In this document: piece by piece, positions 36,346 to 44,687 of the stretch
How positions within the stretch are numbered: the first letter of the stretch is position 1
How the letters are laid out: every line of letters starts with the position of its first letter
Assembly (NCBI RefSeq): GCF_902705885.1
Contig: NZ_CACSIP010000001.1
Span: forward strand, 444,683-508,682
Reading direction: 5' to 3'
DNA: 64,000 nt
From: Mycolicibacterium austroafricanum
GTDB lineage: Bacteria > Actinomycetota > Actinomycetes > Mycobacteriales > Mycobacteriaceae
The notes under the pieces: model-generated
Told to the model about the DNA's origin: nothing
The model's database searches: none
The model's input: only the letters and a program-made list of their open reading frames with translations
Program-made: the position numbers and the translations under genes

Positions 36346-37518
36346 ATGACGTACGACACCGGCGGCTCCGGACCGCCGGGGGCACCTCCCCCCGGCGGCC
36401 CGCCCACCGGTTATCCCCCGCCCGGCTACCCGGGCTACCCACCACCGGGGTACGGCTACTACGGACCACCTCCGGGCTACCCACCGCCCTACGGTGGCCC
36501 GCCGCCGGGATACGGCCCGCCGCCGGGATACGGTCCGCGGCCGGCGTTCAAGCCCGGCGTCGTCCCCCTGCGTCCGCTCAGCCTGTCCGACATCTTCAAC
36601 GGGGCAGTGGCCTACATCCGGGCCAATCCCAAAGCCACGCTGGGTGTCACGACGATCGTCGTGGTCGCTGCGCAGCTGTTGACGCTGGTGCTGTCACTGC
36701 TGCCGTTCGCGTTCACCGGCCAGCTCGCCCAGTCCATGGGCAGCGACGAGCCCACCGCCGAGATGCTGGTGAGCTGGGCGGCGTCCAGCCTCACCGCCTC
36801 CGTCTCCACCTTCGTGTCGGCGATCCTGCTCAGCGGCCTGCTGACGGTCGTGGTCGGGCGGGCGGTGTTCGGCGCCGGGATCACGATCGGCGACGCCTGG
36901 AGGCGACTCCGTCCGAGGCTTTGGGCGCTGATCGGGTTCACCGTGCTGCAGACCATCGGCGCGGTGCTGTTGATCGCGCTGGTGTTCCTGCCCGTGCTGG
37001 CCGTGGCGCTCGCGACTGACGTGATGATCGCGTTCCTCTTCGGCGTTCCGCTGGTCCTCGCGCTGATCGCGACCCTGGTCTATCTGGGCACGATGCTGAC
37101 GTTCACCCCGGCGGCCATCGTGCTGGAGCGCCGCGACATCATCTCGTCGATCAAGCGGTCGTTCGCGCTGATCAAGGGTGACTTCTGGCGGGTCTTCGGG
37201 ATCCGGCTGCTCGCCACGCTGGTGGCCAACCTGATCGCCGGGGCGGTCGCGATCCCCTTCAGTTTCGGCGGTCAGATCGTGCTGTCCACCTCGGCGTCCA
37301 CCACGGCGGCAATGCTCGCCCTGGTCGCCTTCGCCGTCGGCGGCGCCATCGGTCAAATCATCACCGCCCCGTTCACCGCTGGGGTGGTCGTGCTGCAGTA
37401 CACCGACCGTCGCATCAGGTCGGAGGCCTTTGACCTCGTCCTGCAGACAGGCGCAGCAGGCGGCCCGACAGCCTCGCCGGATTCCACCGACGACCTCTGG
37501 CTGACGCGCCAGAGCTGA
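36346..37518 (+). CDS. Pro/Gly/Tyr-rich membrane protein of the MoxR/DUF58 cluster
   Basis: A 390-residue protein. The first 65 residues are a low-complexity leader with repeated PPGYG units. Then follow about six membrane segments (residues 95-345) of the type found in glycerophosphodiester-phosphodiesterase membrane domains, with FTPAAIVLERRDIISSIKRS between helices. It is the first gene of a rightward operon with DUF4129, DUF4350, MoxR and DUF58 genes; the same order is known near moxR2 in M. tuberculosis (Rv3689-Rv3695, as I recall). The start ATG 36346 has ACAGGA upstream. Confidence 0.75.
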   Translation: MTYDTGGSGPPGAPPPGGPPTGYPPPGYPGYPPPGYGYYGPPPGYPPPYGGPPPGYGPPPGYGPRPAFKPGVVPLRPLSLSDIFNGAVAYIRANPKATLGVTTIVVVAAQLLTLVLSLLPFAFTGQLAQSMGSDEPTAEMLVSWAASSLTASVSTFVSAILLSGLLTVVVGRAVFGAGITIGDAWRRLRPRLWALIGFTVLQTIGAVLLIALVFLPVLAVALATDVMIAFLFGVPLVLALIATLVYLGTMLTFTPAAIVLERRDIISSIKRSFALIKGDFWRVFGIRLLATLVANLIAGAVAIPFSFGGQIVLSTSASTTAAMLALVAFAVGGAIGQIITAPFTAGVVVLQYTDRRIRSEAFDLVLQTGAAGGPTASPDSTDDLWLTRQS

Positions 37519-37519
37519 C

Positions 37520-38173
37520 ATGCCGACGATCGACATCGACCGCGACGCGGCCCACGAGGCGGCCCAACGCGAGCTCGGCAAACCGATTTACCCCAGGCCG
37601 TCACTGACCGACCAGATCCTCGACTGGATCGACGAACTGCTTTACCGACTGGTCGCCGGTAGCGCCGACGTCCCTGGCGGCTGGTTCACCGTGTCGGTGC
37701 TGCTGATGCTGCTGGGCGTCGCCGTGTTCGTCGCGGTGCGCATCGCCCGCCGCGCCATGCGCACCGAACGCAGCCAATCCGCCGGCCTTTTCGACGGCCA
37801 CGAGCTCACTGCGGCCGAACACCGCGCGACCGCCGAAGCACATGCCGCGACCGGGGAGTGGGCAGCCGCCATTCGCCACCGGCTTCGCGCGGTGGCGCGA
37901 CAACTCGAGGAAAACGGGGTACTGGAACCCGTTCCCGGCCGGACAGCGACCGAACTGGCCCGAACCGCCGGCCGGGCACTACCCGCTCTGACCAACGAAT
38001 TATTCACCGCAGCAGAGATTTTCAACGACGTTACCTATGGGGAGCGGCCGGGACTGGAATCGCAGTACCGGATGATCGCCTCGCTGGACAGCGAGTTGGG
38101 AACACACACGGCGCGGCGCTCCGCCGAGCCGCCGGCCACTTCGTCACCCCAGACATGGGCCGAGGTGCGATGA
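37520..38173 (+). CDS. DUF4129-domain membrane protein
   Basis: A 217-residue protein with one membrane helix at about 55-75 and a C-terminal DUF4129 domain (AEAHAATGEWAAAIRHRLRA, then RTATELARTAG). DUF4129 proteins regularly accompany MoxR ATPases and DUF58 proteins. It starts 1 bp after the previous stop and overlaps the next gene by ATGA, so it is tightly coupled. It is thought to be part of an envelope complex; the exact role is unknown. Confidence 0.8.
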   Translation: MPTIDIDRDAAHEAAQRELGKPIYPRPSLTDQILDWIDELLYRLVAGSADVPGGWFTVSVLLMLLGVAVFVAVRIARRAMRTERSQSAGLFDGHELTAAEHRATAEAHAATGEWAAAIRHRLRAVARQLEENGVLEPVPGRTATELARTAGRALPALTNELFTAAEIFNDVTYGERPGLESQYRMIASLDSELGTHTARRSAEPPATSSPQTWAEVR

Positions 38174-39321
38174 CAGATACCTCGTCGACCGTGGTCGGCG
38201 CGACCATGGGCCAGCGGTGGCGTACCGGACGATGGGTGCTGCTCGCCCTCGTTGTCATCGTCGCCGTCGCCGCTGTGACGACCTACCTGACCTCACCGCG
38301 AAGCGGCGGTCGGATGGAAGCGACATCAACGTCTCCCGACGGGGCCCGAGCCCTGGTCACGCTGCTGCGTGACAACGGGGTGACGGTCGTCGAGGCCGAG
38401 ACGGTGGAAGCCGTCGAACGCGAAGCGCAGCCCGGAAACCTGCTGGTGGTGGTACAGACGGCCCACCTGTTCGGCGATGAACTGCTCAGCCGGCTCGCGG
38501 ATGTGCCGTCTGATCTGCTCCTGGTCGAGCCGGGTGGGCGAACTCGCGAACAGCTCGCGCCGGCGGTCCGCCGAGCGGATTCGACGAGTTTCGGTGGCCT
38601 CGCCCCGGAGTGTGACCTGCGGGAGGCCCGGCAGGCCGGAACCGTGCACTTCGGTGGGGCCGACAGCTTCGACGCGTCCGGCGAAACCCCGGTGACCCGG
38701 TGCTACGACGGTGTGCTGGCGCGCTACACCGAAGACGGCCGGACGACGACCGTTGTGGGCAGCGCGCATTTCATGACCAACGACGGCCTGCTCGAGGAGG
38801 GCAATGCCGCGCTCGCGATGAATCTCGCGGGACAGAGCCCCCGGGTGATCTGGTACGCACCGCAGAGCAGCGAGCCCGACGACTCCGGCGGCGGCGCAAC
38901 GATTTCCGACTTGATCCCCGCACAGGTCACCTGGGTGGCGCTGCAGCTGGCGCTCGCGGTGGTGCTGCTGGCGCTGTGGAAGGGCCGCCGGATCGGCCCG
39001 CTGGTGGCCGAGCGAATGCCCGTCGTGGTGCGCGCCTCCGAGACCGTGGAGGGCCGTGGCCGGTTGTACCGTTCGCGGCGCGCCAGGGACCGGGCTGCCG
39101 AGGCGCTGCGGACGTCGACACTGCAGCGCATGCTGCCCCGCCTCGGTCTGAGCCCGACGGCCCGGCAATCGACGGTCGCCGAGGCGGTCACGGCACGGTG
39201 CGGTCTGGAAGCCCGCGCAGTCGCCCACACCCTCTACGGACCGTCGCCGACCACCGATACCGAACTGGTCACCCTCGCACGCGAACTCGACGACATGGAA
39301 AGGCTGGTCGCACAGTCGTGA
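38170..39321 (+). CDS. DUF4350-domain membrane protein
   Basis: A 383-residue protein with a membrane helix at each end of the extracytoplasmic domain (about 22-42 and 258-278). The DUF4350 region begins STSPDGARALVTLLRDNGV and includes VVGSAHFMTNDGLLEEGNA. Its ATG overlaps the DUF4129 stop, and its TGA overlaps the MoxR GTG. Members are part of the conserved MoxR/DUF58 module. Confidence 0.8.
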   Translation: MTDTSSTVVGATMGQRWRTGRWVLLALVVIVAVAAVTTYLTSPRSGGRMEATSTSPDGARALVTLLRDNGVTVVEAETVEAVEREAQPGNLLVVVQTAHLFGDELLSRLADVPSDLLLVEPGGRTREQLAPAVRRADSTSFGGLAPECDLREARQAGTVHFGGADSFDASGETPVTRCYDGVLARYTEDGRTTTVVGSAHFMTNDGLLEEGNAALAMNLAGQSPRVIWYAPQSSEPDDSGGGATISDLIPAQVTWVALQLALAVVLLALWKGRRIGPLVAERMPVVVRASETVEGRGRLYRSRRARDRAAEALRTSTLQRMLPRLGLSPTARQSTVAEAVTARCGLEARAVAHTLYGPSPTTDTELVTLARELDDMERLVAQS

Positions 39322-40280
39322 CACAACCCACCGAGCATGACAGCGCCCGTACCGCGCTGATGGCCCTGCGCACCGAGATCGGCAAGGTCGTCGTCGGCCA
39401 GGATGCCGTGGTGAGCGGCCTGGTGATCGCGTTGTTGTGCCGCGGACACGTGCTGCTGGAGGGGGTGCCCGGCGTCGCGAAGACCCTGCTGGTGCGCACG
39501 CTGGCGGCGGCGTTGCAGCTGGACTTCAAGCGGGTGCAGTTCACCCCGGACCTGATGCCCGGCGACGTCACCGGGTCGTTGGTCTACGACGCGCGCACCG
39601 CGGAGTTCGAGTTCCGCGCGGGCCCGGTGTTCACCAACCTGTTGTTGGCCGACGAGATCAACCGCACGCCACCCAAGACCCAGGCTGCGCTGCTGGAGGC
39701 GATGGAGGAGCGTCAGGTCAGCCTCGACGGCGAACCCCGCGCCCTGCCGGACCCGTTCATCGTCGCGGCCACTCAGAACCCGATCGAGTACGAGGGCACC
39801 TACCAGCTGCCCGAGGCCCAGCTGGATCGGTTCCTGGTGAAACTCAATGTGCCGCTGCCCCCGCGCGATCAGGAGATCGCGATCCTCGACCGCCATGCCC
39901 GCGGATTCGACCCCCGCGACCTGTCCGCCGTGAGACCGGTCGCGGGTCCGGCCGAACTGGCGGCCGCGCGAGAAGCGGTCCGGCAGGTGCTCGTCGGCGA
40001 TGAAGTGCTCGGCTACATCGTCGACATCGTCGGTGCCACAAGGCATTCGCCGTCCCTTCAGCTCGGGGTGTCCCCGCGCGGGGCGACGGCTCTGCTGTCC
40101 ACGTCGCGGGCGTGGGCGTGGCTGTCGGGCCGCAGCTACGTCACTCCCGACGATGTCAAGGCGATGGCCAGACCCACGCTGCGGCATCGTGTCGCGTTGC
40201 GCCCCGAGGCCGAGCTGGAAGGGGCGAGCGCAGACGGGGTGATCGAGGGCATCCTGGCCGCTGTGCAGGTGCCGAGATGA
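39318..40280 (+). CDS. MoxR-family AAA ATPase
   Basis: A 320-residue AAA+ ATPase. Walker A is GVPGVAKT (about residue 48), Walker B is LLLADEIN (about 112), sensor 1 is ATQNPIE (about 156), and the arginine finger region is LPEAQLDRF. MoxR proteins act as chaperones that assemble or activate metal- or VWA-containing complexes. It is coupled to DUF4350 (start GTG 39318) and 10 bp ahead of the DUF58 gene. It corresponds by neighbourhood to moxR2. Confidence 0.9.
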   Translation: MTQPTEHDSARTALMALRTEIGKVVVGQDAVVSGLVIALLCRGHVLLEGVPGVAKTLLVRTLAAALQLDFKRVQFTPDLMPGDVTGSLVYDARTAEFEFRAGPVFTNLLLADEINRTPPKTQAALLEAMEERQVSLDGEPRALPDPFIVAATQNPIEYEGTYQLPEAQLDRFLVKLNVPLPPRDQEIAILDRHARGFDPRDLSAVRPVAGPAELAAAREAVRQVLVGDEVLGYIVDIVGATRHSPSLQLGVSPRGATALLSTSRAWAWLSGRSYVTPDDVKAMARPTLRHRVALRPEAELEGASADGVIEGILAAVQVPR

Positions 40281-40290
40281 TTGCTCAACA

Positions 40291-41628
40291 GTGATACTCA
40301 CCGGGCGCACCGGGCTGGTCGCGCTGCTGTGCGTGGTACCCATCGCGTTCTCCCCCCGTCCCGCACTGGCTTTCGCCGTGTTGCTGGCGGTTCTTGCGAT
40401 CGCTGTGGCGGTGGATGTCGCCCTGGCAGGCAGCCCGCGAGCCCTCACATTGACGCGCAGCGGCCAGACGTCGGCACGCCTGGGCCAGCCGGTGGTGGCG
40501 CAGCTGAGCGTCGACAGCGGTGGCCGGCGCAGGTTCCGCGGAGCGATTCGTGACGCCTGGGCTCCCAGTGCGCGCGCCGAACCCCGCACCCACCCGGTGA
40601 ATCTCGCAGCGGGCCAGCGTGTTGCCCTCGAGACCCAGCTGCAGCCGGTACGTCGCGGTGATCAGGTATCGGCTCTGGTTACCGCCAGATCCGTTGGGCC
40701 GCTGGGCCTCGCCGGAAGGCAAGGTTCGCACCGGGTGCCCTGGCAGATCCGGATTCTGCCACCGTTCCTGTCGCGCAAGCATCTGCCGGCACGGCTGGCA
40801 CGGTTGCGGGAGCTCGACGGCATGACTCCGGTGCTGATCCGGGGCCAGGGCACCGAATTCGATTCGCTGCGTGAATATGTGGTCGGTGACGACGTCCGCT
40901 CGATCGACTGGCGCGCGACCGCGCGGCGGGCCGATGTGGTGGTGCGCACCTGGCGGCCTGAGCGTGACCGGCGCGTGGTGATCGTGCTCGACACCGGCCG
41001 CACCTCGGCTGGGCGGGTGGGCGTGGACCCGATCGGCGCGCGTTCGCCGGGAGCCGAACCGGCCGGCTGGCCGCGGCTGGACTGGTCGATGGACGCGGCC
41101 CTGCTGCTGGCCGCGCTGGCCGCGCGGGCAGGTGACCACGTCGACTTCCTGGCCCACGACCGCGTCACCCGGGCCGGCGTCTTCAACGCCTCACGCACCG
41201 GGTTGCTGGCCAAGCTCGTCGAGGCGATGGCGCCGCTGGAACCCGCGCTTATCGAGTCGGATCCGCGCGCGCTGGTGACCGCGATCCAGCGGCGGGCGCG
41301 CCGGCGCGCGCTGGTGGTGTTGCTGACCGACCTCAACGCCTCCGCGATCGACGAGGGGCTCATCACGGTGCTGCCGCAGTTGACCGCCAAGCATCGGGTG
41401 CTGCTGGCTGCGGTCGGCGATCCGCGGGTGGACACGCTCGCCGCAGGCCGCGCCGATGCCGTGGCGGTCTACGACGCCGCCGCCGCCGAGCGTGCCCGCA
41501 ACGAGCGGCGCGAGGTCGCGTCCCGGCTGCGGCGCTGCGGCGTCGACGTGGTGGACGCACCGCCGGAGGAGATCGCGCCGGCGCTCGCCGACCACTACCT
41601 GGCGATGAAGGCCACCGGCCGGCTGTAG
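40291..41628 (+). CDS. DUF58 (VWA-like) protein
   Basis: A 445-residue protein with two N-terminal membrane helices, a beta-rich domain (about 60-180), and the DUF58 core EFDSLREYVVGDDVRSIDW at about 190-208, followed by a VWA-like fold (VVIVLDTGRTS as MIDAS-like start). DUF58 proteins are the usual partners of MoxR ATPases. In other mycobacteria the SpoIIM-like gene follows directly; here a palindrome-bracketed nuclease-like gene intervenes. Confidence 0.85.
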   Translation: MILTGRTGLVALLCVVPIAFSPRPALAFAVLLAVLAIAVAVDVALAGSPRALTLTRSGQTSARLGQPVVAQLSVDSGGRRRFRGAIRDAWAPSARAEPRTHPVNLAAGQRVALETQLQPVRRGDQVSALVTARSVGPLGLAGRQGSHRVPWQIRILPPFLSRKHLPARLARLRELDGMTPVLIRGQGTEFDSLREYVVGDDVRSIDWRATARRADVVVRTWRPERDRRVVIVLDTGRTSAGRVGVDPIGARSPGAEPAGWPRLDWSMDAALLLAALAARAGDHVDFLAHDRVTRAGVFNASRTGLLAKLVEAMAPLEPALIESDPRALVTAIQRRARRRALVVLLTDLNASAIDEGLITVLPQLTAKHRVLLAAVGDPRVDTLAAGRADAVAVYDAAAAERARNERREVASRLRRCGVDVVDAPPEEIAPALADHYLAMKATGRL

Positions 41629-41639
41629 AACTTCTCTCC

Positions 41640-41699
41640 GCGAGCAGACACAAACTCGTGCGATTCTGGCCCGAAATGTGCGAGTTTGTGTCTGCTCGC
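41640..41699. repeat. 60-bp palindromic element, left copy
   Basis: GCGAGCAGACACAAACTCG and its exact reverse complement form 19-bp arms around a 22-nt centre. The whole element is the reverse complement of the copy at 42681-42740 with one difference in 60. It lies 12 bp after the DUF58 stop and could fold into a long hairpin, also acting as a terminator. Confidence 0.85.
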
Positions 41700-41768
41700 C
41701 GGGCAAGCCGGTATTCAACAACCGGATTTCATCCACAGGCCGTGGTATCACCGACGAGTCCCCACCGT

Positions 41769-42677
41769 GTGCGGGTTGACGATTCGAGGGTGCACACAGC
41801 GCTTGACGACCTGCTTCGACATGGCGGCGGATACGTCACCACAGCCGAGCTACTCGAGGTGATGTCCCGTCAACAGCTTGATCTGCAGGTGAAAAAGGGC
41901 TGGCTGGTCCGCGTGTGGCACGGCGTCTACAGCCGCACGACGCCGGATCTCCTCGGCCGGTTGACGGCGCTGGACGCGTACCTCGGCCAGCGTTCGGTCG
42001 CGTGCTTGGGGACTGCCGCCGCGTTGTACGGATTCGACACCGAGGGAACAGATTGTGTTCATGTATTGGACCCGGGTACCAGGCTCCGTCCGACGGTGGG
42101 GCTGATGGTGCATCAGCGTGGCGGCGCACCGCTGGAGCGTGTTCGCGGCCGTCTCGCCACTGCTCCTGCGTGGACGGCGGTCGAGGTGGCCCGTGAACTG
42201 CGGCGCCCGCGGGCGTTGGCGACGCTGGACGCAGCCCTGCACTCGGGCCGGTGCACGCCGGCCGATCTGGCTTCTGCGGTGTCCGAGCAGCGCGGGCGCC
42301 GCGGTATCGTCGCCGTCCGCGCACTCGTGGAGCTGGCCGACGGTCGCGCCGAATCCGCGATGGAAAGTGAAGCCCGGCTGGTGATGCTCGACCACGGATT
42401 GCCACGTCCGCAGCTTCAGTACGTGATCCACGGCCGTGCCGGTGAGACTTGGCGGGTCGACTTCGCCTGGCCGGAACACCGGGTTGCCGCGGAGTACGAG
42501 AGCATCGAATGGCACGCCGGCAGGTCCGAGATGCTGCGCGACAAGCGCCGATTCGCTGCGATCCAGCAGCTCGGCTGGACGATGATCCCGATCGTGGTGT
42601 CCGACGTCCGCCTGTACCCCGGTCAACTTGCCGGCCGGATCGCCGATCATCTGGTGCGTGCGTCGATCGCCAGTTGA
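41769..42677 (+). CDS. AbiEi-like/DUF559 (Vsr-like) protein between palindromes
   Basis: About 302 residues. The N-terminus resembles an AbiEi-type winged helix (LLRHGGGYVTTAELLEVMSR, then VRVWHGVYSR), found in type IV antitoxins. The C-terminus is a DUF559/Vsr-like restriction-endonuclease fold: VDFAWPEHRVAAEYES supplies the D and E-x-E like residues, followed by EWHAGRSEMLRDKRRF and QQLGWTMIPI. Start is uncertain: the frame opens at 41658 inside the left palindrome; GTG 41769 or 41790 begin the conserved part. It is bracketed by inverted 60-bp palindromes and interrupts an otherwise conserved block, suggesting it moved as a unit. Confidence 0.7.
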   Translation: MRVDDSRVHTALDDLLRHGGGYVTTAELLEVMSRQQLDLQVKKGWLVRVWHGVYSRTTPDLLGRLTALDAYLGQRSVACLGTAAALYGFDTEGTDCVHVLDPGTRLRPTVGLMVHQRGGAPLERVRGRLATAPAWTAVEVARELRRPRALATLDAALHSGRCTPADLASAVSEQRGRRGIVAVRALVELADGRAESAMESEARLVMLDHGLPRPQLQYVIHGRAGETWRVDFAWPEHRVAAEYESIEWHAGRSEMLRDKRRFAAIQQLGWTMIPIVVSDVRLYPGQLAGRIADHLVRASIAS

Positions 42678-42680
42678 CCC

Positions 42681-42740
42681 GCGAGCAGACACAAACTCGC
42701 ACATTTCGGGCCGGAATCGCACGAGTTTGTGTCTGCTCGC
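42681..42740. repeat. 60-bp palindromic element, right copy
   Basis: The same 19-bp arms as at 41640-41699. The 22-nt centre is the reverse complement of the left centre with one change. It begins 3 bp after the DUF559-type stop, so the two copies bound a 1.1-kb unit in inverted orientation. Confidence 0.85.
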
Positions 42741-42783
42741 GGGGCGCTCCGCGCGGGGCAATCGCGGGGCAAGGGTGGGGCGG

Positions 42784-43776
42784 CTAGCCCGTGGGCACCA
42801 GGTCCGGCGCGTTGTCGATGTCGCCGGTCTCCCCGGCGCGCGACGCCTTGCGGCCGAAGTAGAACACGTACCCCAGGAACACCACCTCTGCTGCGATGCC
42901 GATCGCGATGCGCGCGGCCGTCGGCAACGGCGACGGCGTGACGAACGCCTCGATGACTCCGGCAGCCAGCAGTACCACCACCAGACCGAGTGCGACGGAG
43001 ATCACGGCCCGGCCCTGCTCGGCCAGCACCTGACCACGCGGTCGGTTCCCCGGTGAGACCACAGACCATCCGAGGCGCATCCCGGCCCCGGCCGCAAGGA
43101 ACACCGCGGTCAGCTCGATGAGGCCGTGCGGAGTGATCAGGCCTAGGAAGATATCCCCCTTTCCGGCGTCGAACATCAACCCCGCAGTCACCCCGAAATT
43201 GGCCGCGTTCTGGAACAGCACATAGGGAATCGGGATGCCGAGCAGGATCGAGAAACCGATGCACTGCGCGGCGACCCACGCATTGTTGACCCACACCTGC
43301 AGCGCGAACGATCCCGCCGGATGCTCGCTGTAGTACGAGGCGAAGTCGTTGTTGACCAGCTGGTCGATCTCGCTCGGCGTGCCGAAGGCCGCCTGCACCT
43401 CGGGGTTGCCGGCGATCCATCCGGCGATCAGCACCGCGACGACGAAGAAGCCGATCGCCGAGCCCAACCACCAGCGCCACGCGCGGTAGGCGACCACCGG
43501 GAAGGACACCGTCCAGAAACGGACGAACTCGCTCCACAGCGGCGCGTGCGCACCGGTGACCACGGAGCGGGCCCGGGCCACCAGCCCGGACAGCTTGCCG
43601 ACCAGTACCGCATCCGAGGACGCCGAACGCACCATCGACAGGTGGGTGGACACGCGCTGATACAGGTCGACGAGCTCGTCGACCTCGGCGCCGGTGAGCT
43701 GCCTGCGCTTCTTCACCAGTCGGTCCAGCCGGTCCCAGGTCGGGCGATTCGCCACCACGAACGCGTCGACATCCAC
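42784..43776 (-). CDS. SpoIIM-like (stage II sporulation protein M family) membrane protein
   Basis: About 330 residues with an N-terminal helical region (FVVANRPTWDRLDRLVKKRR), then five or six membrane helices of the SpoIIM/DUF95 fold; NNDFASYYSEHPAGSFA and ITPHGLIELTAVFLAAGAG are the family marks. Mycobacteria do not make such spores; the family is widespread in the MoxR/DUF58 module. The GTG at 43776 is preferred because the divergent RDD gene starts at 43804; a longer frame to 43818 would overlap it. Confidence 0.8.
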   Translation of the reverse strand: MDVDAFVVANRPTWDRLDRLVKKRRQLTGAEVDELVDLYQRVSTHLSMVRSASSDAVLVGKLSGLVARARSVVTGAHAPLWSEFVRFWTVSFPVVAYRAWRWWLGSAIGFFVVAVLIAGWIAGNPEVQAAFGTPSEIDQLVNNDFASYYSEHPAGSFALQVWVNNAWVAAQCIGFSILLGIPIPYVLFQNAANFGVTAGLMFDAGKGDIFLGLITPHGLIELTAVFLAAGAGMRLGWSVVSPGNRPRGQVLAEQGRAVISVALGLVVVLLAAGVIEAFVTPSPLPTAARIAIGIAAEVVFLGYVFYFGRKASRAGETGDIDNAPDLVPTG

Positions 43777-43803
43777 CTCGCCGATCCTAGTAGCGTGGCT
43801 GGC

Positions 43804-44673
43804 ATGGTCGGTCAGCAAGAACCCGTGGTGACCGGAGACGCGGTGGTCCTCGATGTGCAGATCGCCCAGGTCCCGGTACGCGCGTTGTCGGCGCTGATCG
43901 ACATCACCGTGGTGTTCGTCTGCTACGTCATCGGCGTCGTGCTGTGGGCGGTGACCCTGTCGGAGCTCGACGAGGCGTTCTCCGGTGCGGTGCTGATCAT
44001 CTTCACCGTGCTGGCGTTGGTGGGCTACCCGGTGATCTTCGAGACCGCAACGCGCGGTCGGTCCTTGGGCAAAATGGCGATGGGCTTGCGCGTGGTGTCC
44101 GAAGACGGCGGACCGGAACGATTCCGCCAGGCGCTGTTTCGCGCGTTGTCCGGGGTCGTCGAGATCTGGATGCTCACCGGAGGCCCGGCGGTGATCTGCA
44201 GCCTGCTCTCACCGAAGGGCAAGCGGATCGGCGATGTGTTCGCTGGCACCCTGGTCATCAGCGAACGTGCAGCGAAACTTTCGCCGCCACCTCCGATGCC
44301 TCCGCAGCTCGCGTGGTGGGCGACCTCGCTCGAGCTTTCCGGGTTGGACGCCGAGCAGGCCGAACTCGCCCGTCAGTTCCTCTCCCGTGCTTCGCAACTC
44401 AACCCGCAGATGCGAGAGCAGATGGCACATCGGATCACCGTCGAGGTGGTCGCCCGCATCTCACCACCGCCGCCACCCGGCACGCCGGCGCCGTTGATCC
44501 TGGCCGCCGTCCTCGCCGAGCGGCACCGCCGGGAGCTGGGCAGGTTGCAGTCCTCGCGCCGGCCACCGGTCTGGCCCACTCAGGGGCCGACCGATCCCCG
44601 GTACCCGGTCCCGTCGCTGTCGACGACGCCGTCTCCCCCTCAGGAGCCGGGTCCGTTCACCCCGCCGTCCTGA
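43804..44673 (+). CDS. RDD-family membrane protein
   Basis: A 289-residue protein. Residues 1-150 form the RDD domain with PVRALSALIDITVVF as the R-x-x-A-x-x-x-D start, helices at about 27-50 and 57-78, and GRSLGKMAMGLRVV. The C-terminal 135 residues are a soluble Pro-rich tail with a helical segment (AELARQFLSRASQLNPQMRE). It is divergent from the SpoIIM-like gene by about 27 bp. Transport of ions or small solutes is proposed for RDD proteins but unproven here. Confidence 0.8.
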   Translation: MVGQQEPVVTGDAVVLDVQIAQVPVRALSALIDITVVFVCYVIGVVLWAVTLSELDEAFSGAVLIIFTVLALVGYPVIFETATRGRSLGKMAMGLRVVSEDGGPERFRQALFRALSGVVEIWMLTGGPAVICSLLSPKGKRIGDVFAGTLVISERAAKLSPPPPMPPQLAWWATSLELSGLDAEQAELARQFLSRASQLNPQMREQMAHRITVEVVARISPPPPPGTPAPLILAAVLAERHRRELGRLQSSRRPPVWPTQGPTDPRYPVPSLSTTPSPPQEPGPFTPPS

Positions 44674-44687
44674 CCCGCGCACAGAGA

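Noticed and set aside
36370..36545. Tandem-repeat-like stretch that could suggest a CRISPR or satellite array
   Set aside because: It encodes the PPGYG-rich leader of a membrane protein; the repeats are irregular codons with no spacers.
42784..43776. Evidence for sporulation
   Set aside because: The SpoIIM-family name is historical; this gene belongs to the conserved MoxR/DUF58 membrane module and no other sporulation gene is present.
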